This document shows, piece by piece, positions 25,722 to 34,540 of a stretch of DNA of 64,000 nt. Under the pieces are notes generated by a model. It was not told where the DNA came from. It saw nothing but the letters and a program-made list of their open reading frames with translations, and searched no databases. Made by a program: the position numbers and the translations under genes. The stretch lies in contig NZ_BMXI01000007.1 in the NCBI RefSeq assembly GCF_014651675.1, positions 124,001 to 188,000 of the forward strand, given 5' to 3'. Source of the stretch: Roseibacillus persicicus. GTDB lineage: Bacteria > Verrucomicrobiota > Verrucomicrobiia > Verrucomicrobiales > Akkermansiaceae. The number at the start of each line of letters is the position of its first letter. Position 1 is the stretch's first letter.

Positions 25722-26795
25722 ATGAAGAACCTCTTGTTGTTTCTCGCTTTCTGTCTTCCTGTCACCCTGGGGGCGGAGGATGCTCCGGTTGTTCCCAACG
25801 ACCTGCTCCGCAAGGCCTTGGAGTGGATGGAATCCGAAGATCCCGCTCGGAGAAAGGCTGCCTACAGCACGATTCAACTCTTGAGTGAAGAGGCGCTGCC
25901 AAAGTTCCAAACTGCACTTTTTGCGGCGAAAAGTCATCACGAGAAGCGACTTGGAAGAATTCTTTCGGGTGGTCGGGATAATGCTTATCAGGAGTTGGAA
26001 CCTGTTCTGGAGGAACTCACCACCGAGCGAAAGCGGGTCTATGACCTGATCAAAATCGATTACAAGAAGGACGCTTCCAAAATCAAAATGTTGCGCAACG
26101 AGGTCGAGTCAGTGGACCGTATCTACCAACGAGCGATTCGATTTTCAGCCAATGATCTTTCGCCGCTCACCACACAGGTCGAGCAGGTCGCACAGGCTCT
26201 CGTGGAAATTGAAACCGAGCTGGCCCGCATTGAGAGCCACCGCGAAGGTGAGGACTATGAGCCTGATGACAGTGACCTTCAGCGGCAGTGGAAAGAGGCC
26301 CTCGAGGAGACCTATGACGGTGAGCGCTTTATTAAATTTCAAAAGAACCGTGATGTCTTTCTGCAGGAATTGTCCACGCTAGCGGCGGCGAACAAACACA
26401 ACAAGGACTCGGCTTGGGCGAGCGCTTCACAGAAGGACTTTGCGGATCTCCTCAATCAACAGCGCGCGATTATGGGGCTTCGTCCACTGCACTTGGAGGA
26501 GAAGCTATCGTTCGCGGCAACCGATCACTCCAAGGATATGAAAGCGCTCGGTTTCTTTGCCCATGAGTCGCCGGTCGAAGGCAAGAAAACTCCCGGAGAC
26601 CGGGCGCGCAAGGCTGGATACACTGGCGGATGGAGTGGAGAGAATATCTTTATGGGGTCCGGATCCCACGCCTCCGCTTACAACGCATGGTTTGCTTCGG
26701 ACGGCCACCGCTTCATCATGTTCGCCAATGGTCCCAACGAATTGGGAATCGGTCCGGTGGGCGGGCATTGGACCATGATGACCGGCCGTCGCTAG
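25722..26795 (+). CDS. Secreted CAP (SCP/PR1) domain protein
   Basis: 357 residues. The signal peptide ends L-G-A-E near 19. The middle (about 25-230) is mostly charged alpha-helix and probably coiled. A CAP domain fills the last 120 residues: L-L-N-Q-Q-R-A-I-M-G-L-R-P-L, F-A-A-T-D-H-S-K-D-M, F-F-A-H-E-S-P, G-Y-T-G-G-W-S-G-E-N-I and W-F-A-S-D-G-H-R. These carry the conserved His/Glu residues of the cavity. Bacterial CAP proteins are extracytoplasmic, with roles from peptidase-like to lipid or wall binding. It ends one base from a convergent small membrane protein gene. Confidence 0.88.
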   Translation: MKNLLLFLAFCLPVTLGAEDAPVVPNDLLRKALEWMESEDPARRKAAYSTIQLLSEEALPKFQTALFAAKSHHEKRLGRILSGGRDNAYQELEPVLEELTTERKRVYDLIKIDYKKDASKIKMLRNEVESVDRIYQRAIRFSANDLSPLTTQVEQVAQALVEIETELARIESHREGEDYEPDDSDLQRQWKEALEETYDGERFIKFQKNRDVFLQELSTLAAANKHNKDSAWASASQKDFADLLNQQRAIMGLRPLHLEEKLSFAATDHSKDMKALGFFAHESPVEGKKTPGDRARKAGYTGGWSGENIFMGSGSHASAYNAWFASDGHRFIMFANGPNELGIGPVGGHWTMMTGRR

Positions 26796-26796
26796 G

Positions 26797-27180
26797 TCAC
26801 TCGGATGGCTCTTCATCCGGTTGCCTGCTCTCGACTGTATTCGTCCTGTTTCTATTTTCAGTCTCTTTCGCGGCGGAAAGAGGACTGATGAGGGCGATAG
26901 GTAAGGTGATGGAGACCAATATGATGAAGAACAGAGTGGGAATAGCTAGATAGAAAGCTGATTTGGTTTGTTTGCAACAGATGAGCGTGAGCAAAAGAAC
27001 GGCAAAGGCGATAAAGAATCCTCCCGGCATGAGGCCTGACGTTTTCAGAAGAGTCTGATTGAAGGTGGGCAAGGTGAGTTCGAGATCCATGTATATCTTT
27101 CGATATTTGGATGCCATTGCGAGGCAACCAAAACCGGCGCCCAAAGAGAGAATGGCTACGATGATTGAGAAGATACGCAT
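26797..27180 (-). CDS. Small membrane protein of unknown function
   Basis: 127 residues with three predicted membrane helices (about 3-22, 52-70, 77-100) and a charged C-terminal tail rich in Glu, Asn and Arg. The segment between helices one and two (Y-R-K-I-Y-M-D-L-E-L-T-L-P) is amphipathic. It is last in the minus-strand rluD operon, 25 bp after the FAD monooxygenase. I do not recognise the family. Confidence 0.65.
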   Translation of the reverse strand: MRIFSIIVAILSLGAGFGCLAMASKYRKIYMDLELTLPTFNQTLLKTSGLMPGGFFIAFAVLLLTLICCKQTKSAFYLAIPTLFFIILVSITLPIALISPLSAAKETENRNRTNTVESRQPDEEPSE

Positions 27181-27205
27181 GGTGGCGAAAGGGTGGAGAT
27201 TTGTG

Positions 27206-28393
27206 CTAGGTCATCCTCGAACCAACCAAGCCGGCCATCGACCTGGTCATGAACTTGCGGGCTGGAGGAGTGTATTGCATGGTGCGGAAAAAGGCTTTGC
27301 GCAGTGGACTCAGCCACTGGTGGTCAGATTGAAACCATGGTGTCAATTGTCGCGTGGAAAAGCTATAGAAGGCCAGCTGAAAGTGTCGAGCTCTGGCATA
27401 TTGCGCGAGTGCTTCTGATTGCGGAAACCTCTCAAGACAGCGTGCGAGGGAGGAAGCGTCTTGCAGCGCCAGATTGACCCCTTGCCCCAACTGGGGGCTC
27501 ATTGCGTGGGCCGCATCGCCGAGAATGACCACCCCTTCGCGATGGCAGCAGGGCAGTCGCACATCGCCGTAGCGGGCGGTGAGCACTTGGGACCAGTCTT
27601 CGATTTGGGCAAGAAAAGGTTCCGCGCGCGGAGTGACTTTGAGGATTGTATCTTTCCATTTTTGCAATGGCTGGGATCGAATGAGCTCGTCGTCGGCGAG
27701 CTTGAGACTCCAGAAGAGGCTGACCAAATCGTGCTCTTCTTCCAGTTTTCGTCCGGTGGCGAGGAAGCCTGCCAATTGGCGGGTTCCGTTGACTACTTGA
27801 TAAAGTTCTTGGGTTGGGAAGGTGTCGTGATTGTGTCCGATAAACCAGTGCGCGCCCCACGGGTAACCACGGTTGATTCCTTTGGGAAAAAGCCTCTGGC
27901 GAAGAGTTGAGCGAGCACCATCGGCGACGATGAGGAGGTCGAACACTCGGCTCTGCTGGCCTGTGGCAGATTCTAGTATCCAGCCTTTTGATTCGCGTCG
28001 TGCACCGGTGACTTCCCAGTTCCAATGAACCGGCACACTCTCTTTCGCCATGGCGGCCAGCAGGTAATGGAGCAGAACGGGGCGGTGCAGTCCGAGCCCG
28101 AACAGATGATCGCCGAGCTCCTGATACTGGAGGTCTAACAGGTCACGTTCTTGCTGGTCGAGAACATGGAGCCGTTCGATTCGCGCTCCTCGTTCAAGCA
28201 CGGGTTCCAGAATTCCCAATTCATCGAGAACCGACATTCCGGAGGGCTGGAGAAGAAAGCCGGCCCCCACAGGTTCGCACGCAGGAGCCCGCTCAAAGAG
28301 TTCCACCCGATGTCCCTGCCGAGCCAAAAGGGTCGCGGAAGCGGGACCGGCCGACCCCAGCCCGACCACGGCAATGGAGAGGGGTTGCGCCAT
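27206..28393 (-). CDS. FAD-dependent aromatic-ring-type monooxygenase
   Basis: 395 residues. The N-terminal dinucleotide fold is V-V-G-L-G-S-A-G-P-A-S-A (canonical G-x-G-x-x-G) followed by E-R-A. A D-G-A-R-S motif and the second FAD motif G-D-A-A-H-A-M-S-P-Q-L-G-Q-G-V-N place it in the UbiH/salicylate hydroxylase group. It should hydroxylate a small aromatic or polyene substrate using NAD(P)H and O2. The gene starts 2 bp after the esterase gene. The C-terminal 40 residues are basic and aromatic. Substrate unknown. Confidence 0.88.
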   Translation of the reverse strand: MAQPLSIAVVGLGSAGPASATLLARQGHRVELFERAPACEPVGAGFLLQPSGMSVLDELGILEPVLERGARIERLHVLDQQERDLLDLQYQELGDHLFGLGLHRPVLLHYLLAAMAKESVPVHWNWEVTGARRESKGWILESATGQQSRVFDLLIVADGARSTLRQRLFPKGINRGYPWGAHWFIGHNHDTFPTQELYQVVNGTRQLAGFLATGRKLEEEHDLVSLFWSLKLADDELIRSQPLQKWKDTILKVTPRAEPFLAQIEDWSQVLTARYGDVRLPCCHREGVVILGDAAHAMSPQLGQGVNLALQDASSLARCLERFPQSEALAQYARARHFQLAFYSFSTRQLTPWFQSDHQWLSPLRKAFFRTMQYTPPARKFMTRSMAGLVGSRMT

Positions 28394-28395
28394 AG

Positions 28396-29247
28396 CTATT
28401 TCTCCCCGGCCTTCGGAGTCAGGGTGGCGGTGATGAACTCGGCAATGGCCAAGCGAGCTGGGTCATTGGGCTGCGCGATGTCGAAGGCTACCGATCCATG
28501 GTCGCGGTCTGGGATGACCAGTGTTTTCACCTCGGTTTTTCCAGCGCCTTTGAGAACCGCCGCGAGATAGAGGTTTTCTTCCACACGGGCAGCCATGTCG
28601 TTTTCGGCACAGAGAATGAGCGTGGGAGGAATGCCTTCCAGCGAACCATAGCGCACGGGCGAGGCGTCATCGGCGGTGATGATGAAGGGGTTGTCCGATC
28701 CAAAGCGTTCTTCTCGCACGGTGTAGTGGGTCATCGTTTGTCCACTGACTGGGATGAGGCCCGCGATGGCACTCCGCTCGAGCTTGTGGGCTTTCAACCA
28801 TGTCGGATCCATTCCGACCATGAGAGCCAGGTAGCCTCCAGCCGAATGCCCTCCGAGAAAGATTTTTTTAGGTGAACCACCCTGTTCGGAAATGTTCGTA
28901 ATCGTCCAGGCGATTGCGTTGGCAGTGTCTTCCACATAGGAGGGATACTTGGCTTTGGGGCTGAGTCGATAGTTCACCATCGCCACCGCAATGCCATCAC
29001 TGGCGAGGGCTTTTGCGATCGCGGTGTTGGATTCGTGGTCTTTAGAACCGCCCTTTAAGCCCCCTCCATGCAGCCAGACGAGAGTCGGAAAATCTTTTCC
29101 GGTTGGCAGGTAGAGGTCGAGTTTGCAGCGTTCGTTCTGATAAGCATCTTCTCCGCTGGGAGCATAGGGCAGGTCCTTTTGTACCGTAATGGTGGCGACC
29201 TCGGCGAAAAGAGGCAGGGCGGCGAACAAGAAGAGGAGTGTTTTCAT
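28396..29247 (-). CDS. Secreted alpha/beta-hydrolase esterase
   Basis: 283 residues with a signal peptide (M-K-T-L-L-F-L-F-A...F-A-E). The oxyanion motif H-G-G-G is at 60-63, the nucleophile Ser135 sits in G-G-H-S-A-G-G, and the acid and His are likely in L-C-A-E-N-D and R-D-H-G-S. It resembles the hormone-sensitive-lipase/BD-FAE carbohydrate-esterase branch, so deacylation of plant or algal glycans is possible. Its ATG overlaps the RluD stop (ATGA), giving translational coupling. Confidence 0.88.
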   Translation of the reverse strand: MKTLLFLFAALPLFAEVATITVQKDLPYAPSGEDAYQNERCKLDLYLPTGKDFPTLVWLHGGGLKGGSKDHESNTAIAKALASDGIAVAMVNYRLSPKAKYPSYVEDTANAIAWTITNISEQGGSPKKIFLGGHSAGGYLALMVGMDPTWLKAHKLERSAIAGLIPVSGQTMTHYTVREERFGSDNPFIITADDASPVRYGSLEGIPPTLILCAENDMAARVEENLYLAAVLKGAGKTEVKTLVIPDRDHGSVAFDIAQPNDPARLAIAEFITATLTPKAGEK

Positions 29248-30158
29248 GAGAGAGAAGGGTTGGGGAGCCAGGGTTGAAATTCGCTGGGAAAAGGCGCCTC
29301 GAAAAGAACCTCTTCGCCCGTCGCGGGGTGAGTGAACCCCAACTGGCGGGCGTGCAGCATCAGGCGATCGGTGTCGGGGAGGGACTTACTAGATTTCCCG
29401 TAGATGGGGTCGCAGAGGATGGGGGCACCGACGTGCTTGAGGTGGACGCGGATTTGATGGGTGCGGCCGGTGTGGAGGGTGCACTTTACGAGGCAGGTGC
29501 CGTCGCCGTGACGGTTGAGAACTTCGTAATCGGTGATGGCGGCTTTGCCCGAACCGGGATCAACGACTGCCATTTGTTGACGGTTGACCGGATGACGGCC
29601 GATGTTGGTGAAGATGCTGTCTTCTTCTTTCAGCGGAGGACGGGCAGTGACCGCGAAGTAGATCTTGGTGGTGGTTTCGCGTTCAGCAAATTGGGTGAGC
29701 AGCGACTTCATCGCCCGGTCGGTCTTGGCCACCACGATGCAGCCGGAGGTGTCCTTGTCGAGACGATGGACAATGCCGGGACGCTCCACGCCATTGATGC
29801 CGGCCAGTTGACCGTCGCAGTGAAAGAGCAAAGCATTGACCAAAGTGCCATCAGGATTGCCATTAGCGGGATGGACTACCATGCCGTGGGCTTTGTTGAG
29901 AACGATGAGGTCCTCGTCCTCATGCAGGATGTCGAGCGGAAGGTCTTGCGCAATGAGTTCAAGTTCGACGGGCTCGGGAATGGTGATTGAAATCAGGTCG
30001 CCGGGGTTGAGGGTCTGTTTGGGCTTGGCGCGAGAGTCGTTCACGAGGATGTGACCTTCCTTGACCAGCTCCTGCAGGCGCGACCGCGAATGTTCCTTCA
30101 GGCGGGACGCGAGGAAGGCGTCGAGGCGGGCGTGTTGGGTATCGATTTCGATTTGCAT
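29244..30158 (-). CDS. rluD: 23S rRNA pseudouridine synthase, RluD family
   Basis: 304 residues from the ATG at 30158. An N-terminal S4 RNA-binding domain (R-L-D-A-F-L-A-S-R-L, R-S-R-L-Q-E-L-V-K-E-G) precedes the RluA-type catalytic domain. The catalytic Asp is in H-R-L-D-K-D-T-S-G, and the motifs G-M-V-V-H-P and G-R-T-H-Q-I-R-V-H are present. It modifies uridines in helix 69 of 23S rRNA or a related site. It is first in an operon with the esterase and the monooxygenase. Confidence 0.92.
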   Translation of the reverse strand: MQIEIDTQHARLDAFLASRLKEHSRSRLQELVKEGHILVNDSRAKPKQTLNPGDLISITIPEPVELELIAQDLPLDILHEDEDLIVLNKAHGMVVHPANGNPDGTLVNALLFHCDGQLAGINGVERPGIVHRLDKDTSGCIVVAKTDRAMKSLLTQFAERETTTKIYFAVTARPPLKEEDSIFTNIGRHPVNRQQMAVVDPGSGKAAITDYEVLNRHGDGTCLVKCTLHTGRTHQIRVHLKHVGAPILCDPIYGKSSKSLPDTDRLMLHARQLGFTHPATGEEVLFEAPFPSEFQPWLPNPSLS

Positions 30159-30401
30159 GTGGAACGGATGGGGCGAGGAAGGTAGTGCCAGTAGGGAGCG
30201 ACTGATGGGGCGATTTTTGCAGGTTGGTATTGGGCTGGGTCGAAGGAAATTTGTTGAAGTGAAAATGAAGATCTTTGGCCTAGAAGGATAGAAGAAAAGT
30301 ATTGCGAGACAAGCGAAGTCCCCATCACAAAACCAAACCAACGGACCGCGAGTGCCCTCACTCGCCCCACTGAATCATTCGGTCAGTCAATCTGGGGGTA
30401 G

Positions 30402-30423
30402 GGCTGTTTTTGGCAAAACAGCC
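30402..30423. repeat. Inverted repeat, 9-bp stem with 4-base loop
   Basis: GGCTGTTTT and AAAACAGCC pair perfectly around TGGC. It is one of four palindromes within 220 bp. Confidence 0.7.
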
Positions 30424-30500
30424 GCGAGTGTTTGGGGACGGTCCCCAGGCCTTCGGCCGTCGTCCGCGAGAGAGCTTTTCGAAGATTCCTGAACTCTCGT

Positions 30501-30521
30501 GGTCCTTTTGTCAAAAGGACC
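30501..30521. repeat. Inverted repeat, 9-bp stem with 3-base loop
   Basis: GGTCCTTTT and AAAAGGACC pair perfectly around GTC. Like the repeat 90 bp to its left, it has a GC-rich base and a TTTT/AAAA top, so the two look like members of one element type. Confidence 0.7.
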
Positions 30522-30715
30522 CTACCGTGTTGATGGTGCAAGTGGGTTGCCCGTTGGGGGTAAGTTGCTGTTCATTGGCTCGGGGTTGCTGCGAGATTGA
30601 GCAAGTAAGCTTTGCTCTTCCCGGGTGGGTGAAAGAACGAACCGATCAACCGCAAAGCGGCAGCTAGCGCTGCGCGCGCTCCGAAATGTCTCTGCTCAAT
30701 CGCAAAGAACGAACT

Positions 30716-31966
30716 CTAACGGCGGCGGCGCTTGGGCGCGGGGGGACGCTTCTTGCGGACGGGCTTGGGCGGAGAGTCGTCGAGCAAGGCGGTGTAGATA
30801 TAGGGAAAGTTGTCGAGCTTCTTGCGCTCAATCTTGCGACTGATGAAGTTCTCAATCGAAGTGGCGCTGTCCAACTCGTCCGCTGTAAGAATGGTGAAGG
30901 CGTCTCCTTCTTTTTCCGCACGGCCGGTCCGACCAATGCGGTGGACATAATCTTCCGCGTTCTCGGGAACCCGATAGTTGATTACGTGGGTGACCCCGGA
31001 GACATCGATGCCACGAGCGGCGACATCGGTGGCGACCAAAATGTTGTAGGTTCCGTCCTTGAAACCGGCGAGCGCCTTCATGCGGTCACGCTGGTTGATG
31101 TCGGAGTGCATGGCGGCGACCTTGGCGTGGTCGTTGCCCTTCAGCATCGCGGTCACGGAGTCCGCTTCTTTCCGCGTGCGGGTAAAGACCATTACGGAGT
31201 CGAAATCAGTCTGGGTCAGCAGCGCCAGCAAAAGCTCGTCGCGCTGATCCATGGAGACGGGGTAAAAGGCGTGGGAGACAGTGGAAGCCACTTCGCGACG
31301 GGCGATTTGCACCTCAGCGGGGTCGGTGAGACACCACTTGGCGAACTGCTCGATCGTCGGAGGCATGGTGGCCGAGAAGAAGAGGGTCTGTCGATCGGTG
31401 GCGGGATTGGCGGGGCGTTTGCTCTCTTCGTCCGCTTCTTCCGCTGGCATTTTCCAGGGACAAAGGTTCACGATCTTGCGCACGATAGGGAGGAAGCCCA
31501 TGTCCAGCATGCGGTCCACCTCGTCGAGAATGAGAATCTTGATTTCACCGAAGCGCATGGTGCCGCGGTAGAAGTGGTCGACCAAGCGGCCGGGCGTCGC
31601 GACGACGATATCGGCTTTCGCAATGTCTTCGTCTTGCTTGCCATAGCCCACGCCGCCGTAGAGGAGGCAGACATGCAGACCGGTATGCTTTCCGTATTCT
31701 TCGAACTGCTCCGCGACCTGGTGGGCCAATTCGCGGGTGGGCTCGAGCACCAGAATCTGCGGCTTGCCTTTCTTTTCGATGCGGGAAAGGGAAGGCAGCG
31801 CGAAGGCTGCGGTCTTGCCGGTTCCGGTCTGGGATGCGCCAGTCAGGTCTCCGCCCTTCAGGATGATGGGAATCGCTTGCGCCTGGATTGGGGTCGGGTC
31901 GGTGTAACCCTTTTCAGTAACAGCACGCAGGATAGGTTCGGATAGACCGAGTTCAGCAAAAGACAT
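30716..31966 (-). CDS. DEAD-box RNA helicase, RhlE-like
   Basis: 416 residues from the ATG at 31966. The helicase motifs are complete: Q-motif with P-T-P-I-Q, Walker A A-S-Q-T-G-T-G-K-T, P-T-R-E-L-A, T-P-G-R-L, S-A-T, A-A-R-G-I-D and H-R-I-G-R-T-G-R. Motif II reads D-E-V-D rather than D-E-A-D. The C-terminal tail is short, Pro- and Arg-rich (R-K-K-R-P-P-A-P-K-R-R-R-R), as in RhlE-type enzymes that bind RNA non-specifically. Likely roles are ribosome assembly or mRNA decay, especially in the cold. Confidence 0.92.
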   Translation of the reverse strand: MSFAELGLSEPILRAVTEKGYTDPTPIQAQAIPIILKGGDLTGASQTGTGKTAAFALPSLSRIEKKGKPQILVLEPTRELAHQVAEQFEEYGKHTGLHVCLLYGGVGYGKQDEDIAKADIVVATPGRLVDHFYRGTMRFGEIKILILDEVDRMLDMGFLPIVRKIVNLCPWKMPAEEADEESKRPANPATDRQTLFFSATMPPTIEQFAKWCLTDPAEVQIARREVASTVSHAFYPVSMDQRDELLLALLTQTDFDSVMVFTRTRKEADSVTAMLKGNDHAKVAAMHSDINQRDRMKALAGFKDGTYNILVATDVAARGIDVSGVTHVINYRVPENAEDYVHRIGRTGRAEKEGDAFTILTADELDSATSIENFISRKIERKKLDNFPYIYTALLDDSPPKPVRKKRPPAPKRRRR

Positions 31967-32094
31967 CGCGGACGGTCTAGAGTGGCAGCGCGCAAGTAGC
32001 AAGACCGGAAAAACGCATGGCTACGGACCCGGGTAACGAGAGGAAAGGCGCAGGATGGTAAAAAGTCGCGCTGTAAGATCGCAGGAGCCCGCAT

Positions 32095-33906
32095 TCAGGC
32101 CGTCTCAGCTACCACTTCTTCCTCCTGGACCTTCACTTTGGTAAAGTGCCACGCCGCCAGCAGAGCGGCCAGGGTCGCGACTACCCATAGCGGCCACCAC
32201 TTGTCCTCGTCGGTGATTTGGTCGACCGCCGACGCGGTGAGACGGGTCAACTCGTTCTGCGAGTTCGCACTGCGCAAGTCAGCTTCCCGTGTGTCCGCAA
32301 AGTGGCTCGCCGATTTGAGAAGGAGAGTCTCGCCTTGTTTGACTTCGAAATAACCCGGCTCGCTGGGTGCACGGAGAACCTCGTTGGCCGCCTTTTCCGC
32401 CACGATCACTTTCGTGTCATCCTCCCCGGGGACGGCCACGGTGAGGGATTGCCCCGGCTTCCGGGCGAGGGGGATTTCTTGGTTGGTCTCGGTGTTCAGG
32501 GACTCGAAGGCCACCTTTTGCTCGCGTAATCCGGTGGTGAAACGGTGGAGCAGAATTACCGTGGAGGGCAGCTTCAGAGCATTGGAGAGCGAGAGGTCGA
32601 AGTTGAAAATCAAGTGTGATTTCGCCCCCCGGGTGGGCTTCCCCTCCTCGACGACGGGTAAGGTTTCGCGCAGAACAATGAGCGGTCTTTGCCCCTGCCA
32701 GAGAAGGACTTCATCGGAGGCGGTCACGGGGAAAGGGATGGTCTCGCGCGATTGCAAAGCCTGCCAGTTCAGGCCTTGGGTCAAGGGATGAGGTTCCGCC
32801 ACGATGCCGCCGGAAAGAAACTTTCGCGAGCGCGCAGTCTCGTTGATGGTGATGATGGAATGGGTCTCCGGCACGATGGGGAGCAGGGGATCGTAGGCGG
32901 AAAGGGTCAGGTCAGGAACGGCAGTAGCGCTGCTTTCCAGATTGGGGAAAAAGGCGAGGAAGCGCTTCTGAAAGTCCCCGAACTTTGGCGGCAACTGCGA
33001 GAGCGTCACCAGAGTCTTCGGCTTGGGTTTCACCACGGGCAGCTCGTTGTCCAGGGCGAAGGCATCGTCCGCCAGTTTCACGGTGAGGTAATCCGCCCCG
33101 GCAGGAAAATTGCCCGTCAAGGTCGTGATACCGTCTGCTCCCAAGGTCAGCTCGCGTTCCTCCGAGAGAGAACCATCGGGAAAGAGCACCTGCCAAGTCC
33201 GCGACTTTTCATCATCAGAGTAATTCCGCACCGTCGCTTGCCAGGACTGACCGTCCTCGGAAAAACTCAGGCCAGTGAACCCCATATTGTCAGTGGCCTT
33301 GCCCACCGCGAGCAACTGCGCGTCGAAGGGCAATTCCGTGCGCTCGAGATTGTCGGTCACGTAGATCAGGAGGCCCTCCCTCCGAATCCGCGAACGCGCC
33401 AGGCGCAGCGCCCCGTTCGGGTCCATCGCCCCCGCTGTCGGAGACCAATTCTCCAATACCGTAAGAGCCTCCTTCGGGTCGTCGCCGGAGTAGAGCAGAG
33501 GTTCGTTCGGATCCGAGGTCAGGAGATAGAGCTGCACCTTCGCGGCCGGCCCTTGCAAGCGGGGGAGTTCTTTCTCCAAAGTTGTCTTCAGCTCCTCACG
33601 AAAGACCGACATCGACGCCGACGAATCCAGCACAATGGCCAGCTGTTGGGTGGAGGTGGTATTGCGATAGCGCGGTTCCACCAGCAACCAGGTCAGCAGG
33701 AGAACCATCAGCAGCTGCAGCCAAAGCGGAACCGAGTTGGTCAGACGGTCAAAGCGTCGCCCCGAAGTCGATTCCCGCTGGGTCTGCTCAAGTAGAAACA
33801 AGGTCGAGACCGGAATCACCTGAGCCTGCCTTTGCAGAAAGTGAATCAGCAACACCGCCGGGATCCCAAGGAGAGCCAGCAGCCCGAGTGGATTGGTCAA
33901 AATCAT
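32095..33906 (-). CDS. BatA/vWA-domain membrane protein
   Basis: 603 residues. The N-terminus matches the BatA (aerotolerance) membrane region: N-P-L-G-L-L-A-L-L-G-I-P-A-V-L-L-I-H-F-L and a second helix near 60-78. A von Willebrand A domain follows with MIDAS D-S-S-A-S near 94-98 and T-D-N later. A beta-rich extracytoplasmic region ends with a C-terminal membrane helix (W-W-P-L-W-V-V-A-T-L-A-A-L-L-A). Family members usually sit with MoxR ATPase and DUF58 genes; those are not beside it here. Metal-dependent protein binding at the membrane is likely. Confidence 0.85.
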   Translation of the reverse strand: MILTNPLGLLALLGIPAVLLIHFLQRQAQVIPVSTLFLLEQTQRESTSGRRFDRLTNSVPLWLQLLMVLLLTWLLVEPRYRNTTSTQQLAIVLDSSASMSVFREELKTTLEKELPRLQGPAAKVQLYLLTSDPNEPLLYSGDDPKEALTVLENWSPTAGAMDPNGALRLARSRIRREGLLIYVTDNLERTELPFDAQLLAVGKATDNMGFTGLSFSEDGQSWQATVRNYSDDEKSRTWQVLFPDGSLSEERELTLGADGITTLTGNFPAGADYLTVKLADDAFALDNELPVVKPKPKTLVTLSQLPPKFGDFQKRFLAFFPNLESSATAVPDLTLSAYDPLLPIVPETHSIITINETARSRKFLSGGIVAEPHPLTQGLNWQALQSRETIPFPVTASDEVLLWQGQRPLIVLRETLPVVEEGKPTRGAKSHLIFNFDLSLSNALKLPSTVILLHRFTTGLREQKVAFESLNTETNQEIPLARKPGQSLTVAVPGEDDTKVIVAEKAANEVLRAPSEPGYFEVKQGETLLLKSASHFADTREADLRSANSQNELTRLTASAVDQITDEDKWWPLWVVATLAALLAAWHFTKVKVQEEEVVAETA

Positions 33907-34118
33907 TCGTCACCCAACCCTCCCGAATCCCAAGCCATCCGTCCAGCGGAGAAGCAAGGAATTGAGCCCTCTTGGGAGGCGGGGTGGGAGTGTGAGGAAA
34001 AACTCAAAAGCCAAAGACACAATGACCAAAGTTCCCTAGCTCAGCGGTCTCCCACGAACTCTGACCCTGCGAGTTTTCCAATGGAATTTCAACAGCCAGG
34101 AAAAACCAGATTGTCGCA

Positions 34119-34148
34119 TTGACAGGGAAGGGGGCGTGGGTGCATTCT
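34119..34148 (+). promoter_or_regulatory. Probable promoter of tRNA-Arg
   Basis: A perfect TTGACA at 34119-34124 is followed, after 18 bases, by CATTCT at 34143-34148, a fair -10 element. Transcription would start about 7 bases before the tRNA. Confidence 0.5.
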
Positions 34149-34161
34149 CCGCGCCCGCGTA

Positions 34162-34236
34162 GGGCCTGTAGTTCAATGGATAGAACGACGGTTTCCGGTA
34201 CCGTAGATCGGGGTTCGATTCCCTGTGGGCCTACCA
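34162..34236 (+). tRNA. tRNA-Arg (anticodon CCG)
   Basis: 75 bases fold as a full cloverleaf. The acceptor stem pairs GGGCCTG with TGGGCCT (three G-U pairs), the D stem is GTTC/GAAC, the anticodon stem is ACGGT/ACCGT and the T stem is CGGGG/CCCTG around TTCGATT. The anticodon CCG reads CGG (Arg). Discriminator A and the CCA end are encoded. Its last 49 bases are the target-site half of the island that follows, so the gene was rebuilt intact on integration. Confidence 0.96.
34188..34236 (+). repeat. Left attachment site (attL), within the tRNA gene
   Basis: 49 bases from the anticodon stem to the encoded CCA, identical to 52522-52570. Identity stops immediately outside on both sides. Confidence 0.95.
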
Positions 34237-34339
34237 CTCTTAACTCCTTGTTTTCTAGTGGATTGAGAGGTTTTTGAAGAGGTTCGTCTCTCTTTTTCAT
34301 TCGCCCGTTTTCGGCCCATTTCGGCCCTTTTTTCTGGTT

Positions 34340-34363
34340 AAATCGGATACAAAATGGATACAC
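34340..34363 (+). repeat. Putative integrase arm-type site, left copy
   Basis: 24 bases, 21 of them matching 52465-52488. The three differences are contiguous (AAA here, GGG there) and split two GGATACA/TGGATACAC half-sites. It lies 103 bp inside attL, in the same orientation as the right copy, as expected for integrase arm sites. Confidence 0.55.
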
Positions 34364-34540
34364 AGCTCAAGAAGCTGTTGCCTCTGATTCGACAGGATGG
34401 CTTCTCGCCAAGGTGCCCTTTAAGAGGCGCAGAGAGCCAATTCGCAAGAAATCTCCCGAAATCAAAGCGATGGTGTCTCGCTATCCTCCTGTTGACGTCA
34501 AGGAGGCCTGTTTGGTGACCCGGGAGAGCTAGCCAATAAT

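Larger units (their letters stand above)
30159..30715. other. Hairpin-rich intergenic region between rluD and the DEAD-box helicase
   Basis: 557 bp with no convincing gene. It must hold the rluD promoter and the 3' end of the helicase transcript. The stretch 30400-30620 carries several inverted repeats: 30402-30423, 30434-30446 (GGGGAC-G-GTCCCC), 30501-30521 and 30599-30618 (GAGCAA with TTGCTC). The clustering suggests a REP-like or structured-RNA segment. Confidence 0.6.

Noticed and set aside
30686-31945. Long plus-strand frame opposite the DEAD-box helicase gene
   Set aside because: It is the mirror of a strong minus-strand gene with every helicase motif; high GC codon bias keeps the opposite strand open.
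34004-34363. Minus-strand frame of 119 codons across the tRNA
   Set aside because: It is the antisense translation of the tRNA gene and its flanks; a similar spurious frame occurs over the attR copy.
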